NCBI RefSeq assembly: GCF_000153345.1
Contig: NZ_CH724125.1
Coordinates: forward strand, 980,816-1,044,815
DNA: 64,000 nt
Direction: 5' to 3'
DNA from: Neptuniibacter caesariensis
GTDB taxonomy: Bacteria > Pseudomonadota > Gammaproteobacteria > Pseudomonadales > Balneatricaceae
The notes under the pieces are model-generated. The model saw only the letters and a list, made by a program, of their open reading frames with translations. It had not been told where the DNA came from and did not search any database. Shown one piece after another: positions 1 through 8,429 of this stretch (positions are counted from its first letter, which is position 1; every line of letters begins with the position of its first letter). The position numbers and the translations under genes are program-made.

Positions 1-84
1 TTAAAAAATAATTCTATTTTACGTTTCAACTCGATAGGAGTACTTTAGGCGCCTTCAAAATCTTGCATCAAACAACTTACTTCT

Positions 85-984
85 ATGCAGTCAAAAAAAC
101 TTCAAGCAGATCTGATGCTGCTACTGGTTGCCACTATATGGGGCTTTGCTTTTGTCGCACAACGACTAGGAATGGAGTCATTGGGCCCCTTTGGTTTCAA
201 TGCCCTTCGCTTTATGTTGGGTGCCTGCTCTCTTATCCCCCTGCTCCTTTTTGTCAAAGCTCCGGAATCCCACTGTAATAAAGAGTTGCTGAAAAGCGGA
301 CTTATTGCAGGAGGAGTATTGTTTGCAGGAGCTTCCTTCCAGCAAGCCGGGCTCGTCTATACAACCGCGGGGAATGCCGGGTTTATTACAGGCCTCTATA
401 TTATTTTGGTGCCGCTTTTAGGCCTTTTTATAGGCCAGACAACGAACATCAACACCTGGATCGGAGGGCTTTTCGCGGTGGGAGGCCTTTACCTACTTAG
501 CTTTCAGGATCTCAGCGCGATCAATTTTGGCGATATTCTGGAATTGCTGGGCGCGGCATGCTGGGCAGCTCATGTGCTTATCATCGCTAAACTTGCCCCC
601 AAACTAGATAACCTGCGTCTCGCCATTTCCCAGTTTGTTATCTGTGCCCTGCTCAGTGGGATTGTTGCGCTGTTTATTGAAGCCGACAGTTTCACAGTCG
701 AGAATGCAGTAAGCTCCTGGGCACCGATTGCCTATGCGGGACTTATCTCAGTGGGTATCGCCTATACTTTGCAAATATTTGCACAGAAGCACGCTCCACC
801 CGCCCATGCAGCTATTATTATGAGTTTGGAAGCCGTTGCGGCCGCCTTTGGCGGTTGGCTGATGCTAAATGAGCAGTTTAGTACTGCAGGCATAATAGGT
901 TGTAGTTTGATGTTAGTAGGTATGTTGGTTTCACAACTTCCTGCGCTGGTAAAAAGAGAAAAACGCCGTGTCGAAACTGAGTAA
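85..984 (+). CDS. EamA/DMT-family metabolite transporter
   Basis: Inner-membrane drug/metabolite transporter of the EamA (RhaT-like) family, probably an exporter; the substrate cannot be read from sequence. The 299-aa product is almost wholly hydrophobic with about ten predicted membrane segments, and has the N-terminal TIWGFAFVAQ signature of the first EamA repeat; the second repeat begins near residue 150. Length is normal for the family. No clear Shine-Dalgarno precedes the ATG. Its stop lies 17 bases inside the next gene, so the two are probably co-transcribed and translationally coupled. Confidence 0.88.
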   Translation: MQSKKLQADLMLLLVATIWGFAFVAQRLGMESLGPFGFNALRFMLGACSLIPLLLFVKAPESHCNKELLKSGLIAGGVLFAGASFQQAGLVYTTAGNAGFITGLYIILVPLLGLFIGQTTNINTWIGGLFAVGGLYLLSFQDLSAINFGDILELLGAACWAAHVLIIAKLAPKLDNLRLAISQFVICALLSGIVALFIEADSFTVENAVSSWAPIAYAGLISVGIAYTLQIFAQKHAPPAHAAIIMSLEAVAAAFGGWLMLNEQFSTAGIIGCSLMLVGMLVSQLPALVKREKRRVETE

Positions 985-1993
985 TATTCCAACCAATATC
1001 ATTACGGGTTTTTTGGGCGTTGGGAAAACGACTGCAATCAATAGTCTGCTCAAGCAAAAACCTGAGGATGAGACCTGGGCTATTCTGGTAAATGAATTTG
1101 GCCAGATCGGTATCGATCAGGTAGCAATGAACACCTCTGATCAAGAGGGACTCGCGATAAAAGAATTGGTGGGCGGTTGCATATGTTGTGCTTTAGGACC
1201 GGCGCTAACATCAACATTGACTACGCTGATTCGCAGAACAAAGCCTGATCGCCTAATCATTGAACCGACGGGGGTTGGCCACCCTGCAGGTATTATAGAT
1301 AGTCTGCAAAGTGACCAGTTCAAGAAGGTTCTGGATCTGCGTTCTGTTATCTGCCTGCTCGACCCTCGGGCATTGTCTTCTCCGGAGATAAATGATCATC
1401 CAACTTTCAGAGACCAACTCAATCTGGCTGACATTGTACTAATCAGTAAAACGGACTTGTGCGATCAAACCGAAGTGGAACAGGCACGAGAGTTCAGCGA
1501 ATCCCTTTATCCTGCTAAACAACTTATAAAGGAGAACCGGGAAGCGGTATTAAATATCGAACTCCTCGATAGGGTTCGTACCGACAACCTGGTAAGCGAG
1601 TTCCCAGACGCCCATAGCCATGAAAAACAAGTAGCGGTTGAGCCTTCGGTTAGCACCACACCATCACTGATGTTTCAGATCACCCCCAGTAAGGGCCAGC
1701 CTCTGAGTAAAACCGGTACGGGTAACGGAATGTTCAGCTGCGGCTGGGTATTTTCCAGCGAAGACCGTTTTGTCAACCACAGGCTGTTTGAGTATCTGGA
1801 CAGCCTTAACATGCAACGAATCAAAGGCGTATTTCACACGGATAGGGGCTGGTTGTTCTACAATCGTGTAGCAACAGAAACAGAGATTTCCGAAATTGCT
1901 TACCGACGCGATAGCCGCGTAGAGTTCATCAGTGAGCAGGATGAAAACTGGAACGCTATTGAGGCCCAAATAAAAGCTTTCTTGGCAAGTTAA
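968..1993 (+). CDS. CobW/COG0523-family GTPase (metal chaperone type)
   Basis: G3E-family P-loop GTPase of the CobW/COG0523 group, whose members deliver metals (zinc, cobalt, nitrile hydratase iron) to target proteins in the cytoplasm. The Walker A GFLGVGKT is at residues 14-21, the metal-binding GGCICC motif at 69-74, and the guanine-specificity motif appears as SKTD; a CobW C-terminal domain follows from about residue 230. The start is a GTG overlapping the upstream EamA gene by 17 bases. No Zur box or cobalamin riboswitch is visible upstream, so the metal is undecided. The downstream copper-handling genes make a metal role plausible but do not identify the client. Confidence 0.88.
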   Translation: MSKLSNIPTNIITGFLGVGKTTAINSLLKQKPEDETWAILVNEFGQIGIDQVAMNTSDQEGLAIKELVGGCICCALGPALTSTLTTLIRRTKPDRLIIEPTGVGHPAGIIDSLQSDQFKKVLDLRSVICLLDPRALSSPEINDHPTFRDQLNLADIVLISKTDLCDQTEVEQAREFSESLYPAKQLIKENREAVLNIELLDRVRTDNLVSEFPDAHSHEKQVAVEPSVSTTPSLMFQITPSKGQPLSKTGTGNGMFSCGWVFSSEDRFVNHRLFEYLDSLNMQRIKGVFHTDRGWLFYNRVATETEISEIAYRRDSRVEFISEQDENWNAIEAQIKAFLAS

Positions 1994-2077
1994 TGAACCT
2001 GCCGTGCGACAATTTGTCACTTCTTTTATGATAGCCGCAGCACCTACAATATATTCTGTACTCGGGATTAGACAGAC

Positions 2078-2566
2078 ATGACAGACCCAGCCAAGGGAAA
2101 AAACACCCTTCTCCTTCAAATTGCAGGCATACTCGTTGTGGTTGCAGGCCTGGGCTCTGCCCTCTATCTGCCAAAGCTGTTGCAGGATGCGCCCCCACAA
2201 TCTCGTAGTTTGCCAACAGCCCCCAGGTGCGATTTGAATAATAGTAGCTGCTTAGCTCAGGATAAATCTCAATCGATCAGCCTGAGTATTGATACAGATA
2301 GTATTCACTCAGCTAAAGCTTTGCCTTTCATCGTTACATTGGCTGATATAAAAGCCGAGCAAGTAATGGTCGATCTGCAAGGAAAAGAGATGTTCATGGG
2401 GCTTAATCAGGTCATGATGAAACCTGTTCCGGGTACGGATAATCAATGGCAGGCTGATGTGACACTGGCCGTCTGTACAACAGGAACAATGACATGGGTC
2501 GCAACCATCAAAACCGAGGCCAACGGTGTTATCACCGATGCGGCATTTGAGTTTGATGCACAGTAG
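2078..2566 (+). CDS. Membrane-anchored protein of unknown function upstream of SCO
   Basis: I do not recognise the family. The 162-aa product has one N-terminal membrane segment (about residues 10-30, no lipobox), so the rest should face the periplasm. The exported part has three cysteines (two near residues 48-55 and one near 130) and a methionine-rich stretch, MFMGLNQVMMKP, near residues 105-116. Cys plus Met residues beside SCO and PCuAC genes suggest a copper-related role; that is inference from position and composition. It is 23 bases upstream of the SCO gene in the same orientation. Confidence 0.7.
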   Translation: MTDPAKGKNTLLLQIAGILVVVAGLGSALYLPKLLQDAPPQSRSLPTAPRCDLNNSSCLAQDKSQSISLSIDTDSIHSAKALPFIVTLADIKAEQVMVDLQGKEMFMGLNQVMMKPVPGTDNQWQADVTLAVCTTGTMTWVATIKTEANGVITDAAFEFDAQ

Positions 2567-2589
2567 ATAGCGGTGATCAGGGAATAATT

Positions 2590-3180
2590 ATGAAGGCATT
2601 ACGTAACCTCCTATTACTAACACTGATGATGTTAATCGGTGTCGCTGTCGCTTTTTATCTTCGCCCCCAGCCGGTCGAACAACGCATCGCGTTAGGTGAA
2701 AAGCTCGGCGGAGATTTTACGCTTCAATCTCAACACGGCGAGCTTAAACTAGAGGATTATCGCGGTAAGGTTGTGCTGTTTTTTATCGGCTACGCATCCT
2801 GCCCGGACATCTGCCCAACGGCTTTAGCTGTCGCGTCTCAAGGTTTACATGAATTAAATGAAGCAGAGCAAAACCAGGTAAGCGGTATCTTTATGAGTGT
2901 TGATCCCGATCGTGACAGCACTGAGAAACTCGCCAAGTATGCCGGCTTCTTCCACCCTAATTTTACGGGTGCAACCGCCGACAGAGAAACAATCGATAAA
3001 GTCGTAAAACAGTATGGTGCGTTTTATCGCATGGTTGATATGGATAACTCAGCGATGGGTTATGCGGTCGATCACTCTTCAAGACTTTATGTCATTGATA
3101 AAGAAGGCAACCTGGCCAAAGCATTGGTTCACGCGACCAACCCCAAAGAGCTGGCAGCAGAAATTCGCAACTTGTTATAA
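2590..3180 (+). CDS. SCO1/SenC-family copper chaperone
   Basis: Membrane-anchored thioredoxin-fold protein of the SCO1/SenC/PrrC family, which loads or reduces the CuA site of cytochrome c oxidase from the periplasmic face. A single N-terminal membrane segment covers residues 5-23. The copper-binding CxxxC motif is C71-P-D-I-C75 and the partner histidine is H162 in the DHSSR motif. Length (196 aa) fits the family. It lies between an unknown anchored protein and a PCuAC chaperone (12-base gap), a usual SCO/PCuAC pairing for CuA assembly. No oxidase subunit genes are in the window. Confidence 0.93.
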   Translation: MKALRNLLLLTLMMLIGVAVAFYLRPQPVEQRIALGEKLGGDFTLQSQHGELKLEDYRGKVVLFFIGYASCPDICPTALAVASQGLHELNEAEQNQVSGIFMSVDPDRDSTEKLAKYAGFFHPNFTGATADRETIDKVVKQYGAFYRMVDMDNSAMGYAVDHSSRLYVIDKEGNLAKALVHATNPKELAAEIRNLL

Positions 3181-3192
3181 CAAGGAACAGAG

Positions 3193-3651
3193 ATGATCAA
3201 AACATGGTTTAACCGCGGTTTATTGGTTGCAGCAATGGCAACATCTTCAATGGCAATGGCTGAAGTCACTGTTAAGGATGCTTATGCTCGCGCCGTACCT
3301 CCAGGCCAGATGAACAGCGCATCGTTTATGATGCTTAACAATGATGAAGAAAAATCAGTATCTCTGGTATCAGGTAGCTCAAGCGTTGCTAAGGTTGTTG
3401 AGCTACATAACCACATAAATGAAAATGGCGTTATGAAAATGCGCCAGATAGAGAAGATCGATATTCCTGCCAAAGGTATGGCTCATCTTCAACCAGGCGG
3501 TTTGCATGTCATGCTGATCGGCCTTAAAAAAGACCTGATGGAAGGTGATAACATTGATCTGAACCTGGAATTTTCTGACGGTAGTTCACAAGAACTAACG
3601 ATTCCGGTCAAGAAAGTGATGGGTGGAATGAAGCACCACAAACATCACTAA
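3193..3651 (+). CDS. PCuAC-type periplasmic copper chaperone
   Basis: Copper chaperone of the PCuAC family (DUF461), which binds Cu(I) in the periplasm and passes it to SCO or CuA sites. A signal peptide ends at A23 (AMA before EVTV). The family metal motif is present: a histidine pair in ELHNH, methionines in MKM, and HVM near residues 97-99. An added His-rich tail (MKHHKHH) could hold further copper. It is the last gene of the copper group and is followed at once by a strong bidirectional terminator. Confidence 0.93.
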   Translation: MIKTWFNRGLLVAAMATSSMAMAEVTVKDAYARAVPPGQMNSASFMMLNNDEEKSVSLVSGSSSVAKVVELHNHINENGVMKMRQIEKIDIPAKGMAHLQPGGLHVMLIGLKKDLMEGDNIDLNLEFSDGSSQELTIPVKKVMGGMKHHKHH

Positions 3652-3670
3652 TATCGCAAAGCTATTATTA

Positions 3671-3698
3671 AAAAGCCTGGCAAGTGCCAGGCTTTTTT
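3671..3698. terminator. Bidirectional intrinsic terminator
   Basis: AAAGCCTGGC and GCCAGGCTTT form a perfect 10-bp stem around a 4-base loop, with A-rich sequence on the left and six T on the right. It sits between the convergent PCuAC and dioxygenase genes; its right arm's T tract overlaps the stop codon of the minus-strand gene. Confidence 0.9.
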
Positions 3699-4470
3699 AC
3701 TTCCAGATGTAACTCTCCATTGATATTGCGTAATTGAGGATCTCACTCTCAAGTACAAGCGGCTCCTCGCTTCCTTCCGAAGCCCCAAGCGCAAAGAGCA
3801 ATGGTGCGTAATGTTCCGCTGTTGGGTGAGCGCGCTTAAAATCGTTCGTGTATTCCTGCGGGTTCATAAGCTGACCCAATGCACGAGCCCGAACCTTACC
3901 TCTCACCCATTCTTGGAAACGACTAGCATAGGGAGCGACCTGCTCACTCCCCCTACGGATATCAAATAAGTTATGGGTAATACCACCCGACCCAATGATT
4001 GCAATCCCCTTCTCTTTAAGCGGGGCGAGCGCTTGGCCCATCTCATACAACGAACTCAAACTATGGGATTGATCCAGTGAAATCTGGATGATCGGTATAT
4101 CCGCTTCAGGGCGTAAATGAATAAGAGGAACCCAAGCACCATGATCTAAACCATGGTTATCATCAGACACGGCACTTATTCCTGCACTCTTCAGACAAGT
4201 TTTTATCTCTTCAGCGCAGTTAACATCCCCAGTCGCAGGATATTCTATTTCGTATAGCTCCGAAGGGAAGCCACCAAAGTCATGAATAGTTTCAAGTTTC
4301 GAAGCAGAGCTGAGTTTAGTGCCATTGGTGATCCTGTGAGGAGATAGAATCAAAATAGCACGACAATGGTCAAAACATGCTGATTGCTCATTTAAGAGCA
4401 AACCGGCTCTCCCCGGCTCCACCGAGAACATCGGTGAGCCGTGACTTATAAACATGACAGGAGAACTCAT
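3697..4470 (-). CDS. 4,5-DOPA/catechol extradiol dioxygenase family (YgiD-like, LigB class III)
   Basis: Class III extradiol ring-cleavage dioxygenase of the LigB superfamily, DODA/YgiD branch, a cytoplasmic enzyme opening catecholic rings with a non-haem metal. Metal-ligand regions are visible: HGSPM near residue 10, NHGLDHGAW near 105-113, and GSGGITHN near 160. Length 257 aa is typical. The start overlaps the stop of the upstream glutathione-transferase gene by 4 bases (ATGA), so they form one operon. Physiological substrate unknown. Confidence 0.9.
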   Translation of the reverse strand: MSSPVMFISHGSPMFSVEPGRAGLLLNEQSACFDHCRAILILSPHRITNGTKLSSASKLETIHDFGGFPSELYEIEYPATGDVNCAEEIKTCLKSAGISAVSDDNHGLDHGAWVPLIHLRPEADIPIIQISLDQSHSLSSLYEMGQALAPLKEKGIAIIGSGGITHNLFDIRRGSEQVAPYASRFQEWVRGKVRARALGQLMNPQEYTNDFKRAHPTAEHYAPLLFALGASEGSEEPLVLESEILNYAISMESYIWK

Positions 4471-5405
4471 ACCCCCTCCTTAAGATATTTGAACCAGGGT
4501 AAATCAGGTCCTTTTGGCACAATGCCCAAAGGGTTCAGTGCTTTAATTGAGTAATACCCCGATTTAATATGGTCTATGCGGGTATTAACAGAAAATGCTT
4601 CAATCTGAAGCAGCCTTTCCAGATAGGCGCTTAGCGCCGGGTAATCTTCAATTCTCCGTACATTTGTTTTAAATAAAGAAAAATATGCAGGATCAAATCT
4701 AACCAATGTGACAAAAAGCCGTATATCGCATTCTGTTAACCCGTTAGCTAGTGCATATTTTTGATTAGTGAACAGCTCTTCCAATTGATCTAATGCAGCA
4801 AACACCTGATCCACTGCTTCTTCATAGGCCTGCTGGCTTGAAGCGAAGCCCGCTCGATACACACCATTATTCAGCGAATCATAGATACGCTCATTGAATC
4901 TATCTATCGCATCCTCAATCGCGGCAGGCCGCAAATCTATAGAAGACTGGTGCAAAACTCTCATATCCTGATTGAATATCTTCAAAATATCGGCAGATTC
5001 ATTATTAACAATGCACTGACCCTTGTTATCCCATAGCACCGGCACAGTGGCTCTGCCTGTATAATCGGCTTGGGTCTGGGTATAAAGCTGATGAACATAT
5101 TCAACGCCGGAATAACCACTTACTGTCGCCCCAGGAAAACCACCAAAGCGCCAGCCAAAATCAGTCAAAACCGGATTAACTACCTTGATGTCGATATGTT
5201 CTTCCAGACCTAGTAACGATCGAGCTATCAGAGTTCTCGTTGCCCAAGGGCAAATATACCCAACAATTAAACTGTAACGCCCAGACTCAATATCAGAAGC
5301 CCCCAGACGAGATGTAAAGCTACTGCTCTGACGTATAAAGCGACCTTCAGAATCTTTCGCCTGAACCGGGTCCCACTTACGCTGCCACTGTCCATTCACT
5401 AACAT
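4467..5405 (-). CDS. yqjG: Glutathionyl-hydroquinone reductase (Xi-class GST, YqjG/PcpF type)
   Basis: Xi-class glutathione transferase that reduces glutathionyl-hydroquinones, releasing hydroquinone and GSSG. The catalytic motif CPWA is near residue 52 within YICPWATRTL, the thioredoxin fold has VNNESADIL, and an all-helical C-terminal domain follows from about residue 170. Length 312 aa matches the family. It is the first gene of a pair with the extradiol dioxygenase and lies beside a DoxX gene; E. coli has the same YqjF(DoxX)-YqjG adjacency. A quinone/catechol detoxification role is the natural reading. Confidence 0.9.
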   Translation of the reverse strand: MLVNGQWQRKWDPVQAKDSEGRFIRQSSSFTSRLGASDIESGRYSLIVGYICPWATRTLIARSLLGLEEHIDIKVVNPVLTDFGWRFGGFPGATVSGYSGVEYVHQLYTQTQADYTGRATVPVLWDNKGQCIVNNESADILKIFNQDMRVLHQSSIDLRPAAIEDAIDRFNERIYDSLNNGVYRAGFASSQQAYEEAVDQVFAALDQLEELFTNQKYALANGLTECDIRLFVTLVRFDPAYFSLFKTNVRRIEDYPALSAYLERLLQIEAFSVNTRIDHIKSGYYSIKALNPLGIVPKGPDLPWFKYLKEGV

Positions 5406-5451
5406 GTTATTTACCTCGTATCAGCCCCTGTAAAACAGAGGCTTACACAAT

Positions 5452-5859
5452 TTATACCGCTCTACTCTTAAAAGGACTTTTTACAGCAAACGCACCATTT
5501 CCTAGCAGGCTTAAAGCCAGAGAGGTAAAGATTAAGAAGGCAGGATACTCCCAACCGCCACCTTGATTACTGAAACTCCAGCCATTTTCCGCATGAACTA
5601 GAAAAGTAGCCCCCAAAAGAATGGGCAATAGTGCGATGCTAACTAAACGAGTGAATAGCCCAAGTATCAATGCAGCCCCGCCAATCAGCTCAGCAGCAAT
5701 TGCCAGATACCCTAGTCCTCCTGGCAAACCTAACGAAGCAAAGAAACCCGCTGTACCCTCTGGGGTAAAAACAAAAAGTTTTAATGATCCATGTGCCAAG
5801 TACATAACGCCAAGCGCAATACGTAAAACAGTTGCAGCATATTCATGAGTCTGTCGCAT
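5452..5859 (-). CDS. DoxX-family membrane protein (YqjF-like)
   Basis: Small inner-membrane protein of the DoxX family with four predicted membrane helices; family members are tied to quinone or thiosulfate redox and oxidative stress, with no settled reaction. I place the start at the ATG of MRQTHE because a GGAG lies 9 bases upstream, whereas the longer frame would need a TTG immediately before that GGAG. The product is 135 aa. It precedes the glutathionyl-hydroquinone reductase gene by 46 bases and is divergent from a LysR gene likely to control the cluster. Confidence 0.85.
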   Translation of the reverse strand: MRQTHEYAATVLRIALGVMYLAHGSLKLFVFTPEGTAGFFASLGLPGGLGYLAIAAELIGGAALILGLFTRLVSIALLPILLGATFLVHAENGWSFSNQGGGWEYPAFLIFTSLALSLLGNGAFAVKSPFKSRAV

Positions 5860-5957
5860 TTTCAAATTCTCCAAAAAGTGTTTGAAAAATTATCCGCAAC
5901 AAAACAAAATCTAACAATACAAGCAATATTTAAAACAAAGTTTAATATTATTTAACA

Positions 5958-6851
5958 ATGAATAAATTGAACCTTATGCAAGCCTATCTGGCCGTGTATG
6001 AAGAAGGCAGCTATACCGCTGCGGCGAAAAGGCTGGGAAAAACGAAAGCACTTATCAGCACTCAGATATCCCAACTCGAGGAACATTTACAGGTCAGCTT
6101 AGTAACCCGTTCAACTCGAAGCGTAATGCCAACAACAGCGGGGAAAAGCTATTATGAGCAATGCAGACAGATTCTCGATGAAATTAGTAACTTAGAATCT
6201 CGCCTGAAAGAACAGCATCACAGTCTGGTGGGGCAACTCAGGATTTCAGCCCCAACAAACTATGGTGAGCTGATTGTGATGCCTTTTATTTCGGGCCTGA
6301 TAAAAAAACACCCTGACTTACGGATAGAGATCGTTTTAAGCGATAGATACGTAGACATTGTCAGCGAAGGGTTTGATGCAGCGATAAGGATAGGTAACCT
6401 TAGTGATTCTTCACTCATCGCAAATCAGGTGGGTCAGGTACAAATGCATCTGTGCGCATCAGCCGAATTCTTGGCTACTTTTGGAACGCCCCAGTCCATC
6501 ACTGAACTTAATCAATACCCTTGTGTATTCGATAGTAATTACCGCCACAATTACTGGCAATTCCCTACAGCTCAAGGCGAAATTACAGTTACGCCGACAC
6601 AGTCGATACGTGTTAACAGCGCAGTAGCAGCAGCTCAAATCGCCAGAAACCATTCCGTGCTCTCCTACGGACCTGATTTTGCGGTGGCTGAGTATATCCG
6701 TACGGGTGAATTAGTCACCTTATTGGATAATCAGTTCGATAATTGCCAACCTGTAAATATTATTTACCCACACCGTAAACACCTATCAGCCCGAGTAAGA
6801 ACCTTCATTACAGAGTTCAAAGAGTATTTATCCGGAAAATACTCTGGTTGA
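5958..6851 (+). CDS. LysR-family transcriptional regulator
   Basis: LysR-type regulator of 297 aa: winged HTH at residues 1-60 (YTAAAKRLGKTKALIS recognition region) and an effector-binding domain from about residue 90. It is divergent from the DoxX/YqjG/dioxygenase genes across a 98-base AT-rich gap, the classic arrangement for a LysR regulator and its target; the target assignment is inferred from position. The Shine-Dalgarno is poor. Confidence 0.92.
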   Translation: MNKLNLMQAYLAVYEEGSYTAAAKRLGKTKALISTQISQLEEHLQVSLVTRSTRSVMPTTAGKSYYEQCRQILDEISNLESRLKEQHHSLVGQLRISAPTNYGELIVMPFISGLIKKHPDLRIEIVLSDRYVDIVSEGFDAAIRIGNLSDSSLIANQVGQVQMHLCASAEFLATFGTPQSITELNQYPCVFDSNYRHNYWQFPTAQGEITVTPTQSIRVNSAVAAAQIARNHSVLSYGPDFAVAEYIRTGELVTLLDNQFDNCQPVNIIYPHRKHLSARVRTFITEFKEYLSGKYSG

Positions 6852-6946
6852 GTTAAAGGCCATTGCTTAAACGACTAACCCAAGCCCTCAATTGCCCTTC
6901 TTGATACTCCACTGTATAGCCATACCATTGGCAAAACATTGAGTTA

Positions 6947-7237
6947 TTAGCTAATTTCTGCCATCTCATTCACGGTAAAACTTTCAACTGCCCCTTCAAC
7001 GGCTTTTAGGTATTCCTTGAGATGATTTGAATCCATGTGATCTCTCCACAGCTCACGACTCTCCCAATTTTCGAAAAACATAAAATGTGCCGGGTTTTCA
7101 TTATCCTGATGAAGGTTGTAATTAATACAACCTGGCTCAGCCAATGTCGGCGGTATCAACTTTTGTAATTCTGTCGCTAGCAACGCTTGCTTGCCTGGTT
7201 TAGCGAAGATATTTGCCACGATGGTTAGCTTTGCCAT
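6947..7237 (-). CDS. Antibiotic biosynthesis monooxygenase-domain protein (YgiN-like quinol monooxygenase)
   Basis: Small ABM-fold protein (96 aa) related to quinol monooxygenase YgiN, which acts as a dimer without metal or flavin. The family shows in the N-terminal LTIVANIFAKPG and in NYNLHQDNENP followed by FFENW. AGGGAT precedes the ATG by 5 bases. It is the last gene of a four-gene minus-strand run (ADH, DUF1330, SDR, ABM) with gaps of 9-54 bases. Substrate unknown. Confidence 0.87.
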   Translation of the reverse strand: MAKLTIVANIFAKPGKQALLATELQKLIPPTLAEPGCINYNLHQDNENPAHFMFFENWESRELWRDHMDSNHLKEYLKAVEGAVESFTVNEMAEIS

Positions 7238-7246
7238 GATTGATCC

Positions 7247-8056
7247 CTAAAGTTTTAGCTCTGTTAAAATATTTTTGATTGCGTCCACTACCGCCACCGA
7301 TTTGTGTTGGTCCAGGGCATCAATATGTGGATCTGCAAAGTGTCCCGCATCATTATCAAAATACTGCCCTGAACATTGCTGATATTTATCATCTAAGGCT
7401 AGTGCAGTGAGGATATTCACACCGATTGAAATATCATTGCCTGAGACACCGAATCCCTTCTGTACCATATTTGTCCCCAGCATAGATCCTGGATTTACAG
7501 CAATGACCGCAGGCCCAGCAGTCAGACTTTTAGCCAGAACGCGCGACCACATAGTGATTGCCAGTTTGCTTTGCGCATAAGCATTAAAATCCTGTTCGAC
7601 ACTGACCACCCCCAGCAATGCTTCCAGGTTGACCTCCGATTGAGCAGCTGAGGAGAGATTGATTACACGCCCCTGATTACCCAACATAGGCAACAACTTT
7701 TCGGTCAGAAGATAAGGCGCTACTGTATTTACAGCAAAGCGAACATCTAATCCGTCTGAGGTAATTCTCTCTTCTGTTTTGAAAATTCCGGCATTATTGA
7801 TCAGCACATCAATATGAGTCTGCTCAGCTTTTACCTTTTCTGCGAAGCGAACCACATCAGCCATAACCGATAGATCAGCCTGATAGCAGCTTACCCCGCC
7901 TGAGCCTTCAACCTGTTTCAGTTTGTTCTGTGCCTCTGCTAATTTCTTTTCGCTTCGACCATGCAACAGAATATGATGGCCCTCTTCAGCGAGCCTTAAC
8001 GCCGTCGCTAAACCAATGCCATCGGTAGAACCTGTGATAAGGATTGTTTTTGTCAT
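7247..8056 (-). CDS. Short-chain dehydrogenase/reductase
   Basis: Classical NAD(P)-dependent SDR. The cofactor motif is TGSTDGIG near residues 8-15, followed by NNAG near 90 and YAQSK as the catalytic Tyr-x3-Lys near 160. I choose the ATG of MTKTIL because AAGGAGAG lies 8 bases upstream; the longer frame begins 10 codons earlier and would overlap the upstream gene. Product 269 aa. Co-transcribed with the zinc-type ADH and ABM genes; the substrate cannot be inferred. Confidence 0.88.
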   Translation of the reverse strand: MTKTILITGSTDGIGLATALRLAEEGHHILLHGRSEKKLAEAQNKLKQVEGSGGVSCYQADLSVMADVVRFAEKVKAEQTHIDVLINNAGIFKTEERITSDGLDVRFAVNTVAPYLLTEKLLPMLGNQGRVINLSSAAQSEVNLEALLGVVSVEQDFNAYAQSKLAITMWSRVLAKSLTAGPAVIAVNPGSMLGTNMVQKGFGVSGNDISIGVNILTALALDDKYQQCSGQYFDNDAGHFADPHIDALDQHKSVAVVDAIKNILTELKL

Positions 8057-8069
8057 GCCCACTCTCTCC

Positions 8070-8375
8070 TTAACCAATAAGGTCATCTTTACCTTCGATT
8101 AAGAAATGTTCGCTCACCGAACCCTGTGTACGAGCCTCTAAATGAGGCTGGTAACCGGGATCATTCATAAAATCCACCGCTGCATCACGGCTTGGCCATT
8201 CGATAAGAATACGTAACACCGCACTCGATTCAGTCCCTTCAAGTTGCTCATGACTACTGGTACGGGCCAGATAACGGCCACCATACTCTTGCAAAATCGG
8301 CAGGGTCTCTTTTACGTATGCTTCGCCCCAATCTCCTGATGTAGGTGTCACCGCAAGCACAGAATAAAAAGCCAT
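8070..8375 (-). CDS. DUF1330-like small dimeric alpha-beta barrel protein
   Basis: A 101-aa protein resembling the DUF1330/ABM-type ferredoxin-like fold (FYSVLAVTP, then RTSSHEQLEG and IEWPSRDAAVDF). Its function is unknown; relatives are often encoded beside oxidoreductases. The start at MAFYSV is supported by AAGGAG eight bases upstream; a 16-residue longer frame exists without one. It sits between the ADH and SDR genes. Confidence 0.8.
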   Translation of the reverse strand: MAFYSVLAVTPTSGDWGEAYVKETLPILQEYGGRYLARTSSHEQLEGTESSAVLRILIEWPSRDAAVDFMNDPGYQPHLEARTQGSVSEHFLIEGKDDLIG

Positions 8376-8429
8376 CTTACTTTCTCCTTTAAAACGGTGA
8401 AGCAGTTTGCCCCACCGCACTCACCCGTA

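Noticed and set aside
2000-2077. Possible terminator or promoter between the CobW gene and the copper group
   Set aside because: No convincing dyad, T tract or -35/-10 pair is visible in this gap.
1664-2200. 178-codon minus-strand open frame across the end of the CobW gene
   Set aside because: It is antisense to a well-supported gene, crosses a gene boundary and shows no family pattern.
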